Below, one piece after another: positions 9,115 to 17,163 of a stretch of DNA of 64,000 nt. The stretch covers positions 1 through 64,000 of the forward strand of contig NZ_JAQWFR010000016.1 of assembly GCF_029238675.1 (NCBI RefSeq). Direction: 5' to 3'. Position numbers and translations under genes: made by a program. The notes below the pieces were generated by a model. The model saw nothing but the letters and a program-made list of their open reading frames with translations. It was not told the DNA's origin and searched no databases. Every line of letters begins with the position of its first letter. The stretch's first letter is position 1. The stretch comes from Oceanicoccus sp. (GTDB lineage Bacteria > Pseudomonadota > Gammaproteobacteria > Pseudomonadales > Dasaniaceae).

Positions 9115-9197
9115 AGTGGTTTTTATACACGCGGGACTAGTTCCCGCGTTTGTGTTTAAAAAATTTAGTCATACCAATACCAACGAAGCCATAATAT

Positions 9198-10331
9198 ATG
9201 TCCAAGCGCGATTACTATGAAATTCTCGGTGTAGACCGGGATTCCTCTGAAAAAGATATCAAAAAAGCCTATCGCCGAGTAGCGATGAAGCACCACCCTG
9301 ATCGCAACCCTGATAACAAAGAAGCGGAAGAAAAATTTAAAGAAGCCTCTGAAGCTTATGAAGTGTTATCCGATGCCCAAAAGCGTAGCGCCTATGATCA
9401 ATATGGTCACGATGCTGTAAGCGGCAATGGCGGAGCCGGTGGTTTTGGTGGTGGCGCTGGTAACTTCAGCGATATTTTTGGTGATGTATTTGGCGACATG
9501 TTTGGCGGTGGAGGTGGCGGTGGCCGCAGTCGTGGCCCGGCCCGCGGTAGTGATCTACGCTACAATCTGGATATTGATTTAGATGAAGCGGTTAAAGGTA
9601 CTGAAGTAAAAATTCGCGTGCCAACCTTGGTGTCCTGTGAGGTTTGTGATGGTTCCGGCGCCAAAAAAGGCAGCAAACCGATAACCTGTACGACCTGCGG
9701 TGGCGTGGGCCAGGTGCGGATGCAGCAGGGCTTTTTCTCGGTGCAGCAAACCTGCCCTAACTGCCATGGTAAGGGCAAGATTATTTCTGATCCTTGTAAC
9801 AATTGTCATGGCCAGGGCCTGATTGAAGAAACTAAAACCCTTTCGGTTAAAGTGCCGCCCGGTGTTGATACCGGCGACCGTATTCGTCTAACCGGCGAAG
9901 GTGAAGCAGGTCCGGATGGTGGCCCTCCGGGTGATTTATTTGTACAGATGAATGTGCGCGAGCACAAAATCTTCGAACGTGATGGCAAGCATCTATACTG
10001 TGAAGTACCTATCAGCATTATCGATGCTTCTTTGGGTGGCGAACTTGAAGTGCCAACACTGGATGGTCGTGTTAAATTAAAAATTCCAGCTGAAACGCAA
10101 ACCGGAAAACTATTCCGTTTGCGTGGCAAAGGTGTAACTCCTGTACGGGGTGGTTCAACCGGTGACTTATTGTGTCGCGTTACTCTGGAAACACCGGTTA
10201 ATTTAACCAAACACCAGAAAGACCTGTTTAAGGAGTTGCAGGAATCCTTCGAAAAAGAAGGCAACCAGTCACCGCGTAAAAACTCGTGGTTTGAAGGTGT
10301 TAAAAACTTTTTTGATGATATGAAAATCTAA
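9198..10331 (+). CDS. dnaJ: molecular chaperone DnaJ
   Basis: DnaJ is the Hsp40 co-chaperone that stimulates DnaK ATPase. The 377-residue protein has the J domain with HPD in [18 protein letters not shown], a Gly/Phe-rich linker (about residues 75-112), four zinc-binding CxxCxGxG repeats ([32 protein letters not shown]) and the C-terminal substrate domains. It follows dnaK after a repeat-bearing 139-bp gap. Confidence 0.98.
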   Translation: MSKRDYYEILGVDRDSSEKDIKKAYRRVAMKHHPDRNPDNKEAEEKFKEASEAYEVLSDAQKRSAYDQYGHDAVSGNGGAGGFGGGAGNFSDIFGDVFGDMFGGGGGGGRSRGPARGSDLRYNLDIDLDEAVKGTEVKIRVPTLVSCEVCDGSGAKKGSKPITCTTCGGVGQVRMQQGFFSVQQTCPNCHGKGKIISDPCNNCHGQGLIEETKTLSVKVPPGVDTGDRIRLTGEGEAGPDGGPPGDLFVQMNVREHKIFERDGKHLYCEVPISIIDASLGGELEVPTLDGRVKLKIPAETQTGKLFRLRGKGVTPVRGGSTGDLLCRVTLETPVNLTKHQKDLFKELQESFEKEGNQSPRKNSWFEGVKNFFDDMKI

Positions 10332-10335
10332 CTAC

Positions 10336-10362
10336 TGTCATTCCCGCGAAGGCGGGAATCCA
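10336..10362. repeat. GTCATTCCCGC-family repeat, copy 4 (single arm)
   Basis: A single arm with the core CATTCCCGCGAAGGCGGGAA lies four bases after the dnaJ stop. It is immediately followed by the second repeat type at 10373. Confidence 0.75.
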
Positions 10363-10372
10363 TTATCGTGAT

Positions 10373-10390
10373 GGTGGATTATAATCCACC
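10373..10390. repeat. palindrome GGTGGATTATAATCCACC, copy A
   Basis: A perfect 18-bp palindrome, identical to the one at 21154-21171 at the end of aceK. It lies 16 bp upstream of the dapB start codon and may influence its 5' untranslated region. Confidence 0.8.
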
Positions 10391-10406
10391 CTACGTAGAG
10401 AGTATT

Positions 10407-11213
10407 ATGACAATAAAAATTGCAGTCACCGGTGCCGCAGGTCGTATGGGTAAAACCCTGATCGAAGCGATTGAGCAAAATGCGAATGCTGAATTAACCG
10501 CCGCTATCGAATGGTCTGAAAGCCCGGCCATTGGTGCTGATGCCGGTGAGTTAGCAGCCCTTGGTAAAAACGGCGTAACGATTGTTGGCGATGTTAATGC
10601 AGTGATTAATGATTTTGACGTGCTGGTAGATTTCACCACCCCGGCGTCAACCGTAGCCAATGCCAAAGTTTGTTCTGCTGCCGGTAAAAAAATGATTATC
10701 GGCACCACAGGTTGCACCGATGAAGACAAAGCCCTGATTGCTGATGCCGCTAATCAATCTGCGATTTGCATGGCTACCAACTTTAGTACTGGCGTTAACC
10801 TTTGCTTTAAATTAGCCAAAGAAGCCGCTGCAATTTTGGGTGATGACTACGATGTAGAAATTGTAGAGGCCCACCATCGCCATAAAGTGGATGCACCCTC
10901 CGGTACTGCCTTAAGTTTAGGCGAAGCGGTGGCCGAAGGTCATGGTCGTGATTTTAAAGACGTCGCAGTACTTTCCCGCGAAGGTCAGGTTGGCCCCAGA
11001 ACCAATAATGAAATTGGTTTTGCCACCATTCGTGGTGGTGATGTTGTGGGTGACCATACCGTAATGTATATGGCCGATGGCGAGCGTATTGAGATTGGCC
11101 ATAAAGCCAGCTCAAGAATGAGCTTTGGCCGCGGTGCTATCCGCGCAGCGGTTTGGGTTGCTACCCAAAAAACCGGCCTGTTTGATATGCAGGATGTATT
11201 AGGGTTTAAGTGA
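10407..11213 (+). CDS. dapB: 4-hydroxy-tetrahydrodipicolinate reductase DapB
   Basis: DapB catalyses the NAD(P)H-dependent reduction step of lysine/diaminopimelate synthesis. I chose the ATG at 10407 ([18 protein letters not shown], the Rossmann GxxGxxG motif), giving 268 residues; an in-frame upstream ATG would translate through the palindromic repeat and is unlikely. The family signature [19 protein letters not shown] is intact, and [17 protein letters not shown] follows. dnaJ-dapB-carA is the usual order, but here carA lies 10 kb away. Confidence 0.96.
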   Translation: MTIKIAVTGAAGRMGKTLIEAIEQNANAELTAAIEWSESPAIGADAGELAALGKNGVTIVGDVNAVINDFDVLVDFTTPASTVANAKVCSAAGKKMIIGTTGCTDEDKALIADAANQSAICMATNFSTGVNLCFKLAKEAAAILGDDYDVEIVEAHHRHKVDAPSGTALSLGEAVAEGHGRDFKDVAVLSREGQVGPRTNNEIGFATIRGGDVVGDHTVMYMADGERIEIGHKASSRMSFGRGAIRAAVWVATQKTGLFDMQDVLGFK

Positions 11214-11225
11214 TTGTTTAGCAAG

Positions 11226-11247
11226 AAGGCCGTTATTTAGCGGCCTT
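11226..11247. terminator. weak hairpin between convergent dapB and yebC-like gene
   Basis: Arms AAGGCCG and CGGCCTT (7 bp) around a short loop lie between the two convergent stop codons. Neither side has a clear U-tract, so terminator function is uncertain. Confidence 0.35.
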
Positions 11248-11281
11248 AGAAATATATAGAGTCGGTTATATTTCGGCACTA

Positions 11282-11998
11282 TTATATTTCGGCGCTATGG
11301 AAGACGTTTTGTACATCGTCCAAATCGTTTAGCATGTCCAAAAAAGTATCCATCAAGGCAATATCATCACCGGCCAAAGGCGCTGTATTCTGTGGGATAA
11401 ACTGGATTTCATCGACATCAAAGTCGATGCCCTCAATGGCTTCTGCCAGGGCTTGCTTGGCTTTGAAGTAATCAGTGTTGGGGGCAAAAACGGTGATTTT
11501 GCCGTCTTCGCACTCAATATCGCTGACATCGACATCGGCCATCATTAAGGCTTCCAAGGCGCCTTCTTCATCGTCACCGCTAAAGACAAAAATAGCGCTA
11601 TGGTCAAACATATGGCTAACGCTGCCCTGGGTGCCGATTTTAGTTTTAGTCTTGGTAAAGCACTGGCGTACATCACCAAAGGTACGGTTGGGGTTATCCG
11701 TTAGGCAATCTACGATGACCATACAGCCGCCGGGACCAAAACCTTCATAGCGAGCTGTAGAAAAATCTTCTCCGCCACCCCCTTTGGCTTTGTCTATGGC
11801 CTTTTCAATAACGTGGGAAGGAACCTGGTCTTTCTTTGCGCGATCAATCAAGCCGCGAAGAGCCAGGTTACCATCGGGTTCAACACCGCCTGCTTTGGCA
11901 CAAACATAAATTTCACGACCATATTTGCTATAGACCTTAGCTTTGGCATCTGAGGTCTTGGCCATTGACTCTTTACGGTTTTGATAGGCTCTGCCCAT
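11282..11998 (-). CDS. YebC/PmpR-family protein
   Basis: A 238-residue protein of the YebC/TACO1 family. The N-terminus [20 protein letters not shown] and [11 protein letters not shown] resemble the YeeN branch. [24 protein letters not shown] and [25 protein letters not shown] are the family hallmarks. YebC proteins have been called transcriptional regulators; recent work links the family to relief of ribosome stalling. It is not next to ruvC here, which fits a YeeN-type paralogue. Confidence 0.9.
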   Translation of the reverse strand: MGRAYQNRKESMAKTSDAKAKVYSKYGREIYVCAKAGGVEPDGNLALRGLIDRAKKDQVPSHVIEKAIDKAKGGGGEDFSTARYEGFGPGGCMVIVDCLTDNPNRTFGDVRQCFTKTKTKIGTQGSVSHMFDHSAIFVFSGDDEEGALEALMMADVDVSDIECEDGKITVFAPNTDYFKAKQALAEAIEGIDFDVDEIQFIPQNTAPLAGDDIALMDTFLDMLNDLDDVQNVFHSAEI

Positions 11999-12120
11999 GA
12001 TTATTTTCCACTGTTTCTGACAATAAGGCGCAAATTTTACAGATAAGCTTTATCTTAGAAAACCTTTAGTGCTGTCAATACGTGATATTTTGAAATAAGG
12101 GTGTTTTCAAAATTACGCGG

Positions 12121-12765
12121 CTATTCATAGGTTATTGCAACTTGACCGATGATTTCTATTTCACCGTCGGCTGCCATGATAATTGGTGGCAGCACTTCCG
12201 TTGGATCAACCAGGTTGATTGTTCCCAATGCGCGGGTAAAGATTCTTAAGGCTTTTTCCCCAGTGCTTTTATCCCTGCACATGACTTCTTTGCCAGTCAG
12301 GTCTTGGTCTTTTTCAATGGGAATAATAACAGCGGTTTTAGGGCGGCTATATTTGTGTGTGCTGCTATGGGGTAACACAATAGCAAAGGCCCTTTTGTCA
12401 ATAACGGTAAAGGGTGAAATGACTTTATTTACTAAATCAAAACTGCTTGGGTTGGCGAGAAAATCGTCGATTTCGTCCCATTCAATGACCGGCGGGTTCA
12501 TTGTGTAAGTGTTGGGGTTTTCTTTAATCATGCTTTGCAACATGGGGCCACTTTCCAGTTGTAACCACTCAATGCGAACACCTGTAGTTTCGGCAATGGT
12601 CAGGCAGTCAGCATTTGAGGCTGTACGACTACCCGCCTCATAATTACTGATACGATTTTGGCTCCAGTCACCGCACATCTTAGCTAATTCTTTCTGTGAC
12701 ACCTTGTGACCAAGGGTTTTGGAGAGATGCTGCCGTGCGGCTTTGATACGTCCTGATAGTTCCAT
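12121..12765 (-). CDS. CI-like XRE-family repressor with S24-like C-terminus
   Basis: A 214-residue protein with an N-terminal helix-turn-helix (VSQKELAKMCGDWSQNRISN) and a C-terminal LexA/CI-like domain. I chose the ATG at 12765 (MELSGRIKAARQHL); a start at 12816 would run through the promoter and operator. The position matching the catalytic GDSM of S24 proteins reads PHSSTHKY, so autocleavage by the usual Ser/Lys dyad is doubtful. It faces a Cro-sized regulator across a 122-bp space with two operator-like palindromes. No phage structural genes are nearby. Confidence 0.85.
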   Translation of the reverse strand: MELSGRIKAARQHLSKTLGHKVSQKELAKMCGDWSQNRISNYEAGSRTASNADCLTIAETTGVRIEWLQLESGPMLQSMIKENPNTYTMNPPVIEWDEIDDFLANPSSFDLVNKVISPFTVIDKRAFAIVLPHSSTHKYSRPKTAVIIPIEKDQDLTGKEVMCRDKSTGEKALRIFTRALGTINLVDPTEVLPPIIMAADGEIEIIGQVAITYE

Positions 12766-12788
12766 AAGTGAAATATAGCATGAAATAA

Positions 12789-12799
12789 CACGGAGCGTG
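12789..12799. promoter_or_regulatory. operator-like site O1
   Basis: The minus-strand reading is CACGCTCCGTG, a palindrome with 4-bp arms. It lies about 24 bp upstream of the CI-like start codon, near the expected -35 of that gene (candidate -10 TATATT on the minus strand). It matches the second site CACGCTTCGTG at 12843 in 10 of 11 bases. Confidence 0.6.
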
Positions 12800-12832
12800 A
12801 TTAAAAATAAAATCACATAATGAGATTATTTA

Positions 12833-12860
12833 TTGTAAAGCACACGCTTCGTGATATATT
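12833..12860 (+). promoter_or_regulatory. promoter of the Cro-like gene with operator O2 in the spacer
   Basis: TTGTAA (12833-12838) and TATATT (12855-12860) with a 16-bp spacer form a reasonable sigma-70 promoter. The palindrome CACGCTTCGTG (12843-12853) sits inside the spacer, where a bound repressor would exclude RNA polymerase. Confidence 0.6.
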
Positions 12861-12887
12861 AGGGCCGTCTATTACAGGGAGGACGTA

Positions 12888-13106
12888 ATGAACTTTATCG
12901 CCAGCTACAGGAAGGCTGCAGGTTTAAGCCAAAAGGGCCTGGGTATTTTATGTGGTGGCTGGAGCCAAAGCCGCATCGGCATGTACGAACTTGGTACCAG
13001 AACACCCGACATAGAAAATTGCAAAAAAATTGTAATGGCATTGCGTTCAGCAGGGGCTAATTGCTCCCTGGATGATGTCTTTCCTGTCGACGGCAAAGCA
13101 GTGTAA
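12888..13106 (+). CDS. small Cro-like XRE regulator
   Basis: A 72-residue protein consisting almost entirely of one helix-turn-helix domain. Its segment LSQKGLGILCGGWSQSRIGM parallels the CI-like VSQKELAKMCGDWSQNRISN across the divergent promoter, so both probably read the same CACGCTnCGTG sites. An AGGGAGG ribosome-binding site precedes the ATG. The arrangement copies a phage CI/Cro switch. The 57-bp gap to csrA suggests co-transcription with it. Confidence 0.8.
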   Translation: MNFIASYRKAAGLSQKGLGILCGGWSQSRIGMYELGTRTPDIENCKKIVMALRSAGANCSLDDVFPVDGKAV

Positions 13107-13163
13107 GCCGCTGCATTTAATCCATTTACACAAAGCTAATAAGGGAACACTACGGAGAGTATT

Positions 13164-13436
13164 ATGCTGATATTAACAAGGTCTATCGGTCAAAGAATCA
13201 GAATTAGCGACGATATTTCAATAACCGTGCTGGATGTGCAAGGTATGCAGGTCAAGCTGGGTATTGAGGCGCCTAAAGATATTGAGGTGCATCGTGAAGA
13301 AATCTATCAACGTATAGCCATGGAGCGAGTGCGTCGGGAAGCTGGGGGAGCTGAAGAGGTTGAGGCTGAAGAGACAGAAGGGGTTGGGGAGGTTGAAGAC
13401 GTTGAAGACGTTGAAGAAATATCAGGTAACTGCTGA
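13164..13436 (+). CDS. csrA: CsrA/RsmA-family RNA-binding regulator with acidic tail
   Basis: Residues 1-60 are a CsrA domain: [17 protein letters not shown] and the RNA-contact segment [10 protein letters not shown] are present; Arg7 of E. coli CsrA is Ser here. CsrA proteins bind GGA motifs in mRNA leaders and change translation. Unlike the usual 60-65 residues, this one has 90, with a Glu/Val/Asp-rich low-complexity tail and a final GNC. It follows the Cro-like gene with its own GGAGAG ribosome-binding site, so it may be an accessory paralogue controlled by the repressor pair rather than the housekeeping CsrA. Confidence 0.87.
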   Translation: MLILTRSIGQRIRISDDISITVLDVQGMQVKLGIEAPKDIEVHREEIYQRIAMERVRREAGGAEEVEAEETEGVGEVEDVEDVEEISGNC

Positions 13437-13445
13437 GAACTGAAA

Positions 13446-13489
13446 ACGCCAGAAGTCGAAGATAATTCGGCTTCTGGCGTTAGTTTTTT
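13446..13489. terminator. intrinsic terminator after csrA, possibly bidirectional
   Basis: Stem arms ACGCCAGAAG and CTTCTGGCGT, with an inner GAA/TTC extension, are followed by TAGTTTTTT on the plus strand. On the minus strand the hairpin is followed by TTTTC, so it may also end glcB transcription. Confidence 0.85.
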
Positions 13490-13498
13490 AAGGTTGGT

Positions 13499-15658
13499 TT
13501 ACTGGGCCTTTAGAGCCAGGCGCTTGCGGTGTAACACCGGCTCGGTATAGCCGTTGGGTTGCTCGCAACCTTTAAGGACCAGGTCACAGGCCGCTTCAAA
13601 AGCTATAGTGTCGAAGCCTGGAGCCATATTGATATAGGCAGGGTCACCGGCATTTTGTTGGTCAACAACGGAAGCCATGCGCTTTAAAGTTTCCACCACC
13701 TGCTCTTGGCTGCAAATACCGTGGCGCAACCAGTTAGCAATATGCTGACTGGAAATTCTCAAGGTTGCCCGGTCTTCCATCAGGCCAATGTTGTTAATGT
13801 CAGGTACTTTTGAGCAACCTACACCTTGGTCTACCCAGCGCACGACATAACCGAGAATGCCCTGGCAGTTATTATCCAATTCTTTTTGAATGATATCTGC
13901 GCTTAGGGTTTGATCGCCCAATAAAGGGATAGTCAAAATATCATCAACACTGGCACGGGTGCGTGATTTTAATTGTTCCTGTTTGCTGGGCACATTGACC
14001 TGATGGTAGTGCAGGGCGTGCAAGGTAGCCGCCGTGGGTGATGGTACCCATGCGGTATTGGCACCTGCATTGGGATGGCCAATTTTGGCTTCCATCATCT
14101 TGGTCATATTGTCGGGCTCTGGCCACATGCCTTTGCCGATTTGCGCTTTGCCTTGCAGGCCGCAGGCCAAGCCCAGGTCTACATTCTGGTCTTCGTAGGC
14201 GCCAATCCAGGTCATGGTTTTTAGCTGGGCTTTAGGGGCAAACGGGCCCGCCTCCATACTGGTATGAATTTCATCACCGGTGCGATCCAGGAAGCCGGTA
14301 TTGATAAATACCACGCGCTCTTTGGCGGCGCGAATACACTCTTTCAGGTTGACAGAGGTGCGACGCTCTTCATCCATAATACCGACTTTTAAGGTGTTGC
14401 GAGGTAGCTTAAGGGCATCTTCAATGCGGCCAAATAATTCATTGGTAAAGGCTACTTCTTCAGGGCCATGCATTTTGGGTTTTACAATATTAATGCTGTT
14501 GGCGGTGGAGTTCTTTAAGCTGCCAGAGCCTTTTAGATCGTGAATGGCCGCCAGTGCGGTTACCATGCCGTCCATAATACCTTCAGGAATTTCGTTACCG
14601 TCTTTATCGATAATGGCAGGGTTGGTCATCAAGTGGCCGACGTTGCGAACAAACAACATGCTGCGGCCTTTTAAGGTTATGGCGCTGCCGTCTGCTGCAG
14701 TATATTCCCTGTCAGAGTTCATTTTACGGACAATAGTCTTGCCGCCTTTTTCCAGGCTCTCTTCCAGGTCGCCTTTCATTAAACCCAGCCAGTTGCGGTA
14801 GGCAACGGACTTATCTTCAGCGTCTACTGCCGCAACGGAATCTTCGCAATCCATAATGGTGGTAAGGGCAGCTTCCATCAGGATGTCTTTAACCCCGGCG
14901 CTATCGTGTTTGCCGATATGGTGGTTGCGGTCGATTTGAATTTCGATATGCAAATTATTGTGCTTTAACAAAATCGCATCAGGGGTTTCAGCATTGCCCT
15001 GATAGCCAATAAATTGTGCTGGGTCGCTTAATACGGTAGTGCTGCCATCAGTTAGTTTGATCTGTAGCTGTGCATCAACAACGCTGTATTGACTAACAGA
15101 ATCGTGGGAGCTTTCAGCAAGCGGTGTAGCATCATTTAAAACATTGCGACCATAGGCGATAACTTTGTCGCCGCGAACAGGGTTGTAGGCACCGGTTTTT
15201 TCTGCACCGTCATCTTCTGGAATAACGTCGGTGCCGTAAAGTGCATCATATAAACTACCCCAGCGAGCATTGGCTGCGTTTAGGGCAAAGCGGGCATTCA
15301 TAATCGGCACAACCAATTGTGGGCCGGCCTGGGTTGCGATTTCAGGTTCAACACCTTCGGTGGTGATTTGAAAGTCTTCGCCTTCAGGTACCAGATAACC
15401 AATCTCGGTTAAAAATGCTTTGTAGGCTGCGGCATCGCCCGCACCATTGGCCTGATGCCATTGATCAATTTGCCGCTGTAACTGATCCCGCTTGTCTAAT
15501 AGCGCTTTATTTTTGGGCCCAAGGTCATTCAGGATCTGCTCAAGTGCGCTCCAGAACTGTTCTGGTTCAATACCTGTGCCGGGGGCAATATCGTTGTTAA
15601 TAAGGTTGAAGAGTTCGTCGGCGATTTGCAGGCCGCCCTGCTGGGTGCGCTGAGTCAT
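13499..15658 (-). CDS. glcB: malate synthase G
   Basis: Malate synthase condenses glyoxylate with acetyl-CoA to malate, the second step of the glyoxylate shunt. The 719-residue length and the segments [62 protein letters not shown] and [20 protein letters not shown] are typical of isoform G. Isocitrate lyase and AceK are encoded close by on the other strand, with a LysR regulator in between. Confidence 0.97.
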   Translation of the reverse strand: MTQRTQQGGLQIADELFNLINNDIAPGTGIEPEQFWSALEQILNDLGPKNKALLDKRDQLQRQIDQWHQANGAGDAAAYKAFLTEIGYLVPEGEDFQITTEGVEPEIATQAGPQLVVPIMNARFALNAANARWGSLYDALYGTDVIPEDDGAEKTGAYNPVRGDKVIAYGRNVLNDATPLAESSHDSVSQYSVVDAQLQIKLTDGSTTVLSDPAQFIGYQGNAETPDAILLKHNNLHIEIQIDRNHHIGKHDSAGVKDILMEAALTTIMDCEDSVAAVDAEDKSVAYRNWLGLMKGDLEESLEKGGKTIVRKMNSDREYTAADGSAITLKGRSMLFVRNVGHLMTNPAIIDKDGNEIPEGIMDGMVTALAAIHDLKGSGSLKNSTANSINIVKPKMHGPEEVAFTNELFGRIEDALKLPRNTLKVGIMDEERRTSVNLKECIRAAKERVVFINTGFLDRTGDEIHTSMEAGPFAPKAQLKTMTWIGAYEDQNVDLGLACGLQGKAQIGKGMWPEPDNMTKMMEAKIGHPNAGANTAWVPSPTAATLHALHYHQVNVPSKQEQLKSRTRASVDDILTIPLLGDQTLSADIIQKELDNNCQGILGYVVRWVDQGVGCSKVPDINNIGLMEDRATLRISSQHIANWLRHGICSQEQVVETLKRMASVVDQQNAGDPAYINMAPGFDTIAFEAACDLVLKGCEQPNGYTEPVLHRKRLALKAQ

Positions 15659-15790
15659 GTGGGTACCTTAAGAAAAGTTCTTGAATGGGATGCTTAATGA
15701 GGGAGGATTTTACTGGGAGGTCAAAGATTTAGCGAATTTATCGTTTTCATATTGGGTATAAACTTAGTGAATAACAATGCCGCAAAGTAA

Positions 15791-15892
15791 CGTCATCCCC
15801 GCGAAGGCGGGGACCCAGCGCTGTAGATTCCCGCCTGCGCGGGAATGACAGAATATATTTCGGGAATGACAGAATATTCTTCGGGAATGACG
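15791..15892. repeat. GTCATTCCCGC-family repeat, copy 5, with tandem right arms
   Basis: Left arm CGTCATCCCCGCGAAGGCGG (from 15791) and right arm ATTCCCGCCTGCGCGGGAAT flank a short centre. The right end is then iterated: GCGGGAATGACAGAATAT followed by two more CGGGAATGAC units at a 22-base spacing. It lies just after the LysR stop codon, filling most of the 242-bp space upstream of glcB. Confidence 0.8.
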
Positions 15893-15900
15893 AGGGGACG

Positions 15901-16854
15901 TCAGGTTTTACTCTTTTCAACAATAGCCTGCGCAACATCCACAATTAAGCGGCGTAGCCAGGTGTGCCCAGGGTTGTGGTGCAGCAGGGGGCTCCAGGCC
16001 ATATTTAACTCGATCGGCACAATAGGAAAGGGCGGAGGCCTGGTAATCAGGCTGCCATGTCTGGTATGCAGCAGAGCTGCTTGTTTGGGAAGTGTGGCAA
16101 TCAGGTCCGGTTGCTCGGCTAGCAGTGCGGCTACCTGGTAATGACGGGTAAAGACCCGGATATGCCGGGTTCGGTCAATTTCAGCCAGTGCCTCGTCAAC
16201 CCAGCCTAGTCGTTGGGTATCGGTAGGGTTCATGCCCACTCCTACACCCATACCGGTTTTGCTGACCCAGATATGGTGGGCATTAAGATAACTGTCCAGG
16301 GTGAAGTCGTCCTTAATGGGGTTGTCTTTGCTCATCAGGCAGGTGAAATTATCTCGCCACACATTGACCTGGTGGAAGGATTGGGGCAAATAATCAAACC
16401 GGTTGATGGCCATGTCGACCTTGCCTTTTTCCACGTCTTGAAAAGTCACATCACTGGGGGTAAGTATATCCAGGCGGATATTGGGGGCTATATGGCGGAT
16501 CTCCGTTAGCAGGGCCGGTATCAGCGTTGACTCTGCATAGTCACTGGCCATAATCCGGAATACCCGGTCGCTCTCTTTCAGTTTGAACTCGGCGGAAGGC
16601 TGTACGGCTTTTTCGATATTGCTAAGGATGGCCCTGACCTGGGGTTGCAGTTCCTGGGCTCTTTGAGTCGGGCTCATACCTTGGCTGGTGCGGATCAGCA
16701 GGGGGTCATTAAATAAATCCCGCAGTCTGCGCAGGCTATTACTCATTGCTGGTTGGGTAATCCCCAGCTGGTCAGCGGCCTTGGTGACGTTCTGCTCGCG
16801 CAGTAAAACATCCAAATACACCAATAAATTCAGGTCGATGCGAGATATATTCAT
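15901..16854 (-). CDS. LysR-family transcriptional regulator
   Basis: A 317-residue regulator with an N-terminal winged HTH (LNLLVYLDVLLREQNVTKAA, then GITQPAMSNSLRRLRDLFNDPLLIRTSQGM) and a C-terminal periplasmic-binding-like effector domain. The N-terminus resembles the NodD/LinR/nahR-like branch. It is divergent from aceA and downstream of glcB on the same strand direction, so control of the glyoxylate shunt is plausible, but the effector is unknown. Confidence 0.9.
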   Translation of the reverse strand: MNISRIDLNLLVYLDVLLREQNVTKAADQLGITQPAMSNSLRRLRDLFNDPLLIRTSQGMSPTQRAQELQPQVRAILSNIEKAVQPSAEFKLKESDRVFRIMASDYAESTLIPALLTEIRHIAPNIRLDILTPSDVTFQDVEKGKVDMAINRFDYLPQSFHQVNVWRDNFTCLMSKDNPIKDDFTLDSYLNAHHIWVSKTGMGVGVGMNPTDTQRLGWVDEALAEIDRTRHIRVFTRHYQVAALLAEQPDLIATLPKQAALLHTRHGSLITRPPPFPIVPIELNMAWSPLLHHNPGHTWLRRLIVDVAQAIVEKSKT

Positions 16855-16936
16855 TGAAGAAATGCCATTGGTAAAAGATATAATTTAGCTTGATTTTGGT
16901 TTTATTTCTAGTTTTTCTATACCGTGATTCCCGAGA

Positions 16937-17023
16937 CCACACCTTGTCATTCCCGCGCAGGCGGAAACAACAGCATAAGCACGCAGGCTGGATTCCCGCC
17001 TGCGCGGGAATGACAAGGTGTGG
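16937..17023. repeat. large GTCATTCCCGC-family element, copy 6 (MITE-like)
   Basis: An 87-bp element with perfect 28-bp terminal inverted repeats (16937-16964, 16996-17023) lies in the 309-bp space between the LysR gene and aceA. Its interior, read on the minus strand, is AATCCAGCCTGCGTGCTTAT followed by GCTGTTGTTTCCGCC, which closely matches the interior of the copy at 53563-53667 on the plus strand. The shared interior suggests one mobile ancestor. Confidence 0.85.
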
Positions 17024-17163
17024 GGGTGGGGTGTTTTCCAGAATTATCAGGCCACTATTCGCCATCGAAATGCTGAAGATAAGAACTATAAATTTCCTAA
17101 ATTGTAGTGCGAGCCATAGACTCCACACCATCACAACACAGCCCTGATTTTAGAGGATATATC

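Noticed and set aside
9121-9155. CGCGGGA/TTCCCGCG hairpin after dnaK as a terminator
   Set aside because: It has no U-tract right after the stem and shares sequence with the repeat family, so it is mentioned as part of the repeat.
12766-12816. Upstream start for the CI-like repressor
   Set aside because: It would translate the operator and promoter region and yields a hydrophobic N-terminus unlike the family.
17107-17163. Upstream start for isocitrate lyase
   Set aside because: The extra 19 residues are not conserved in the family and the start MSDYTND fits better.
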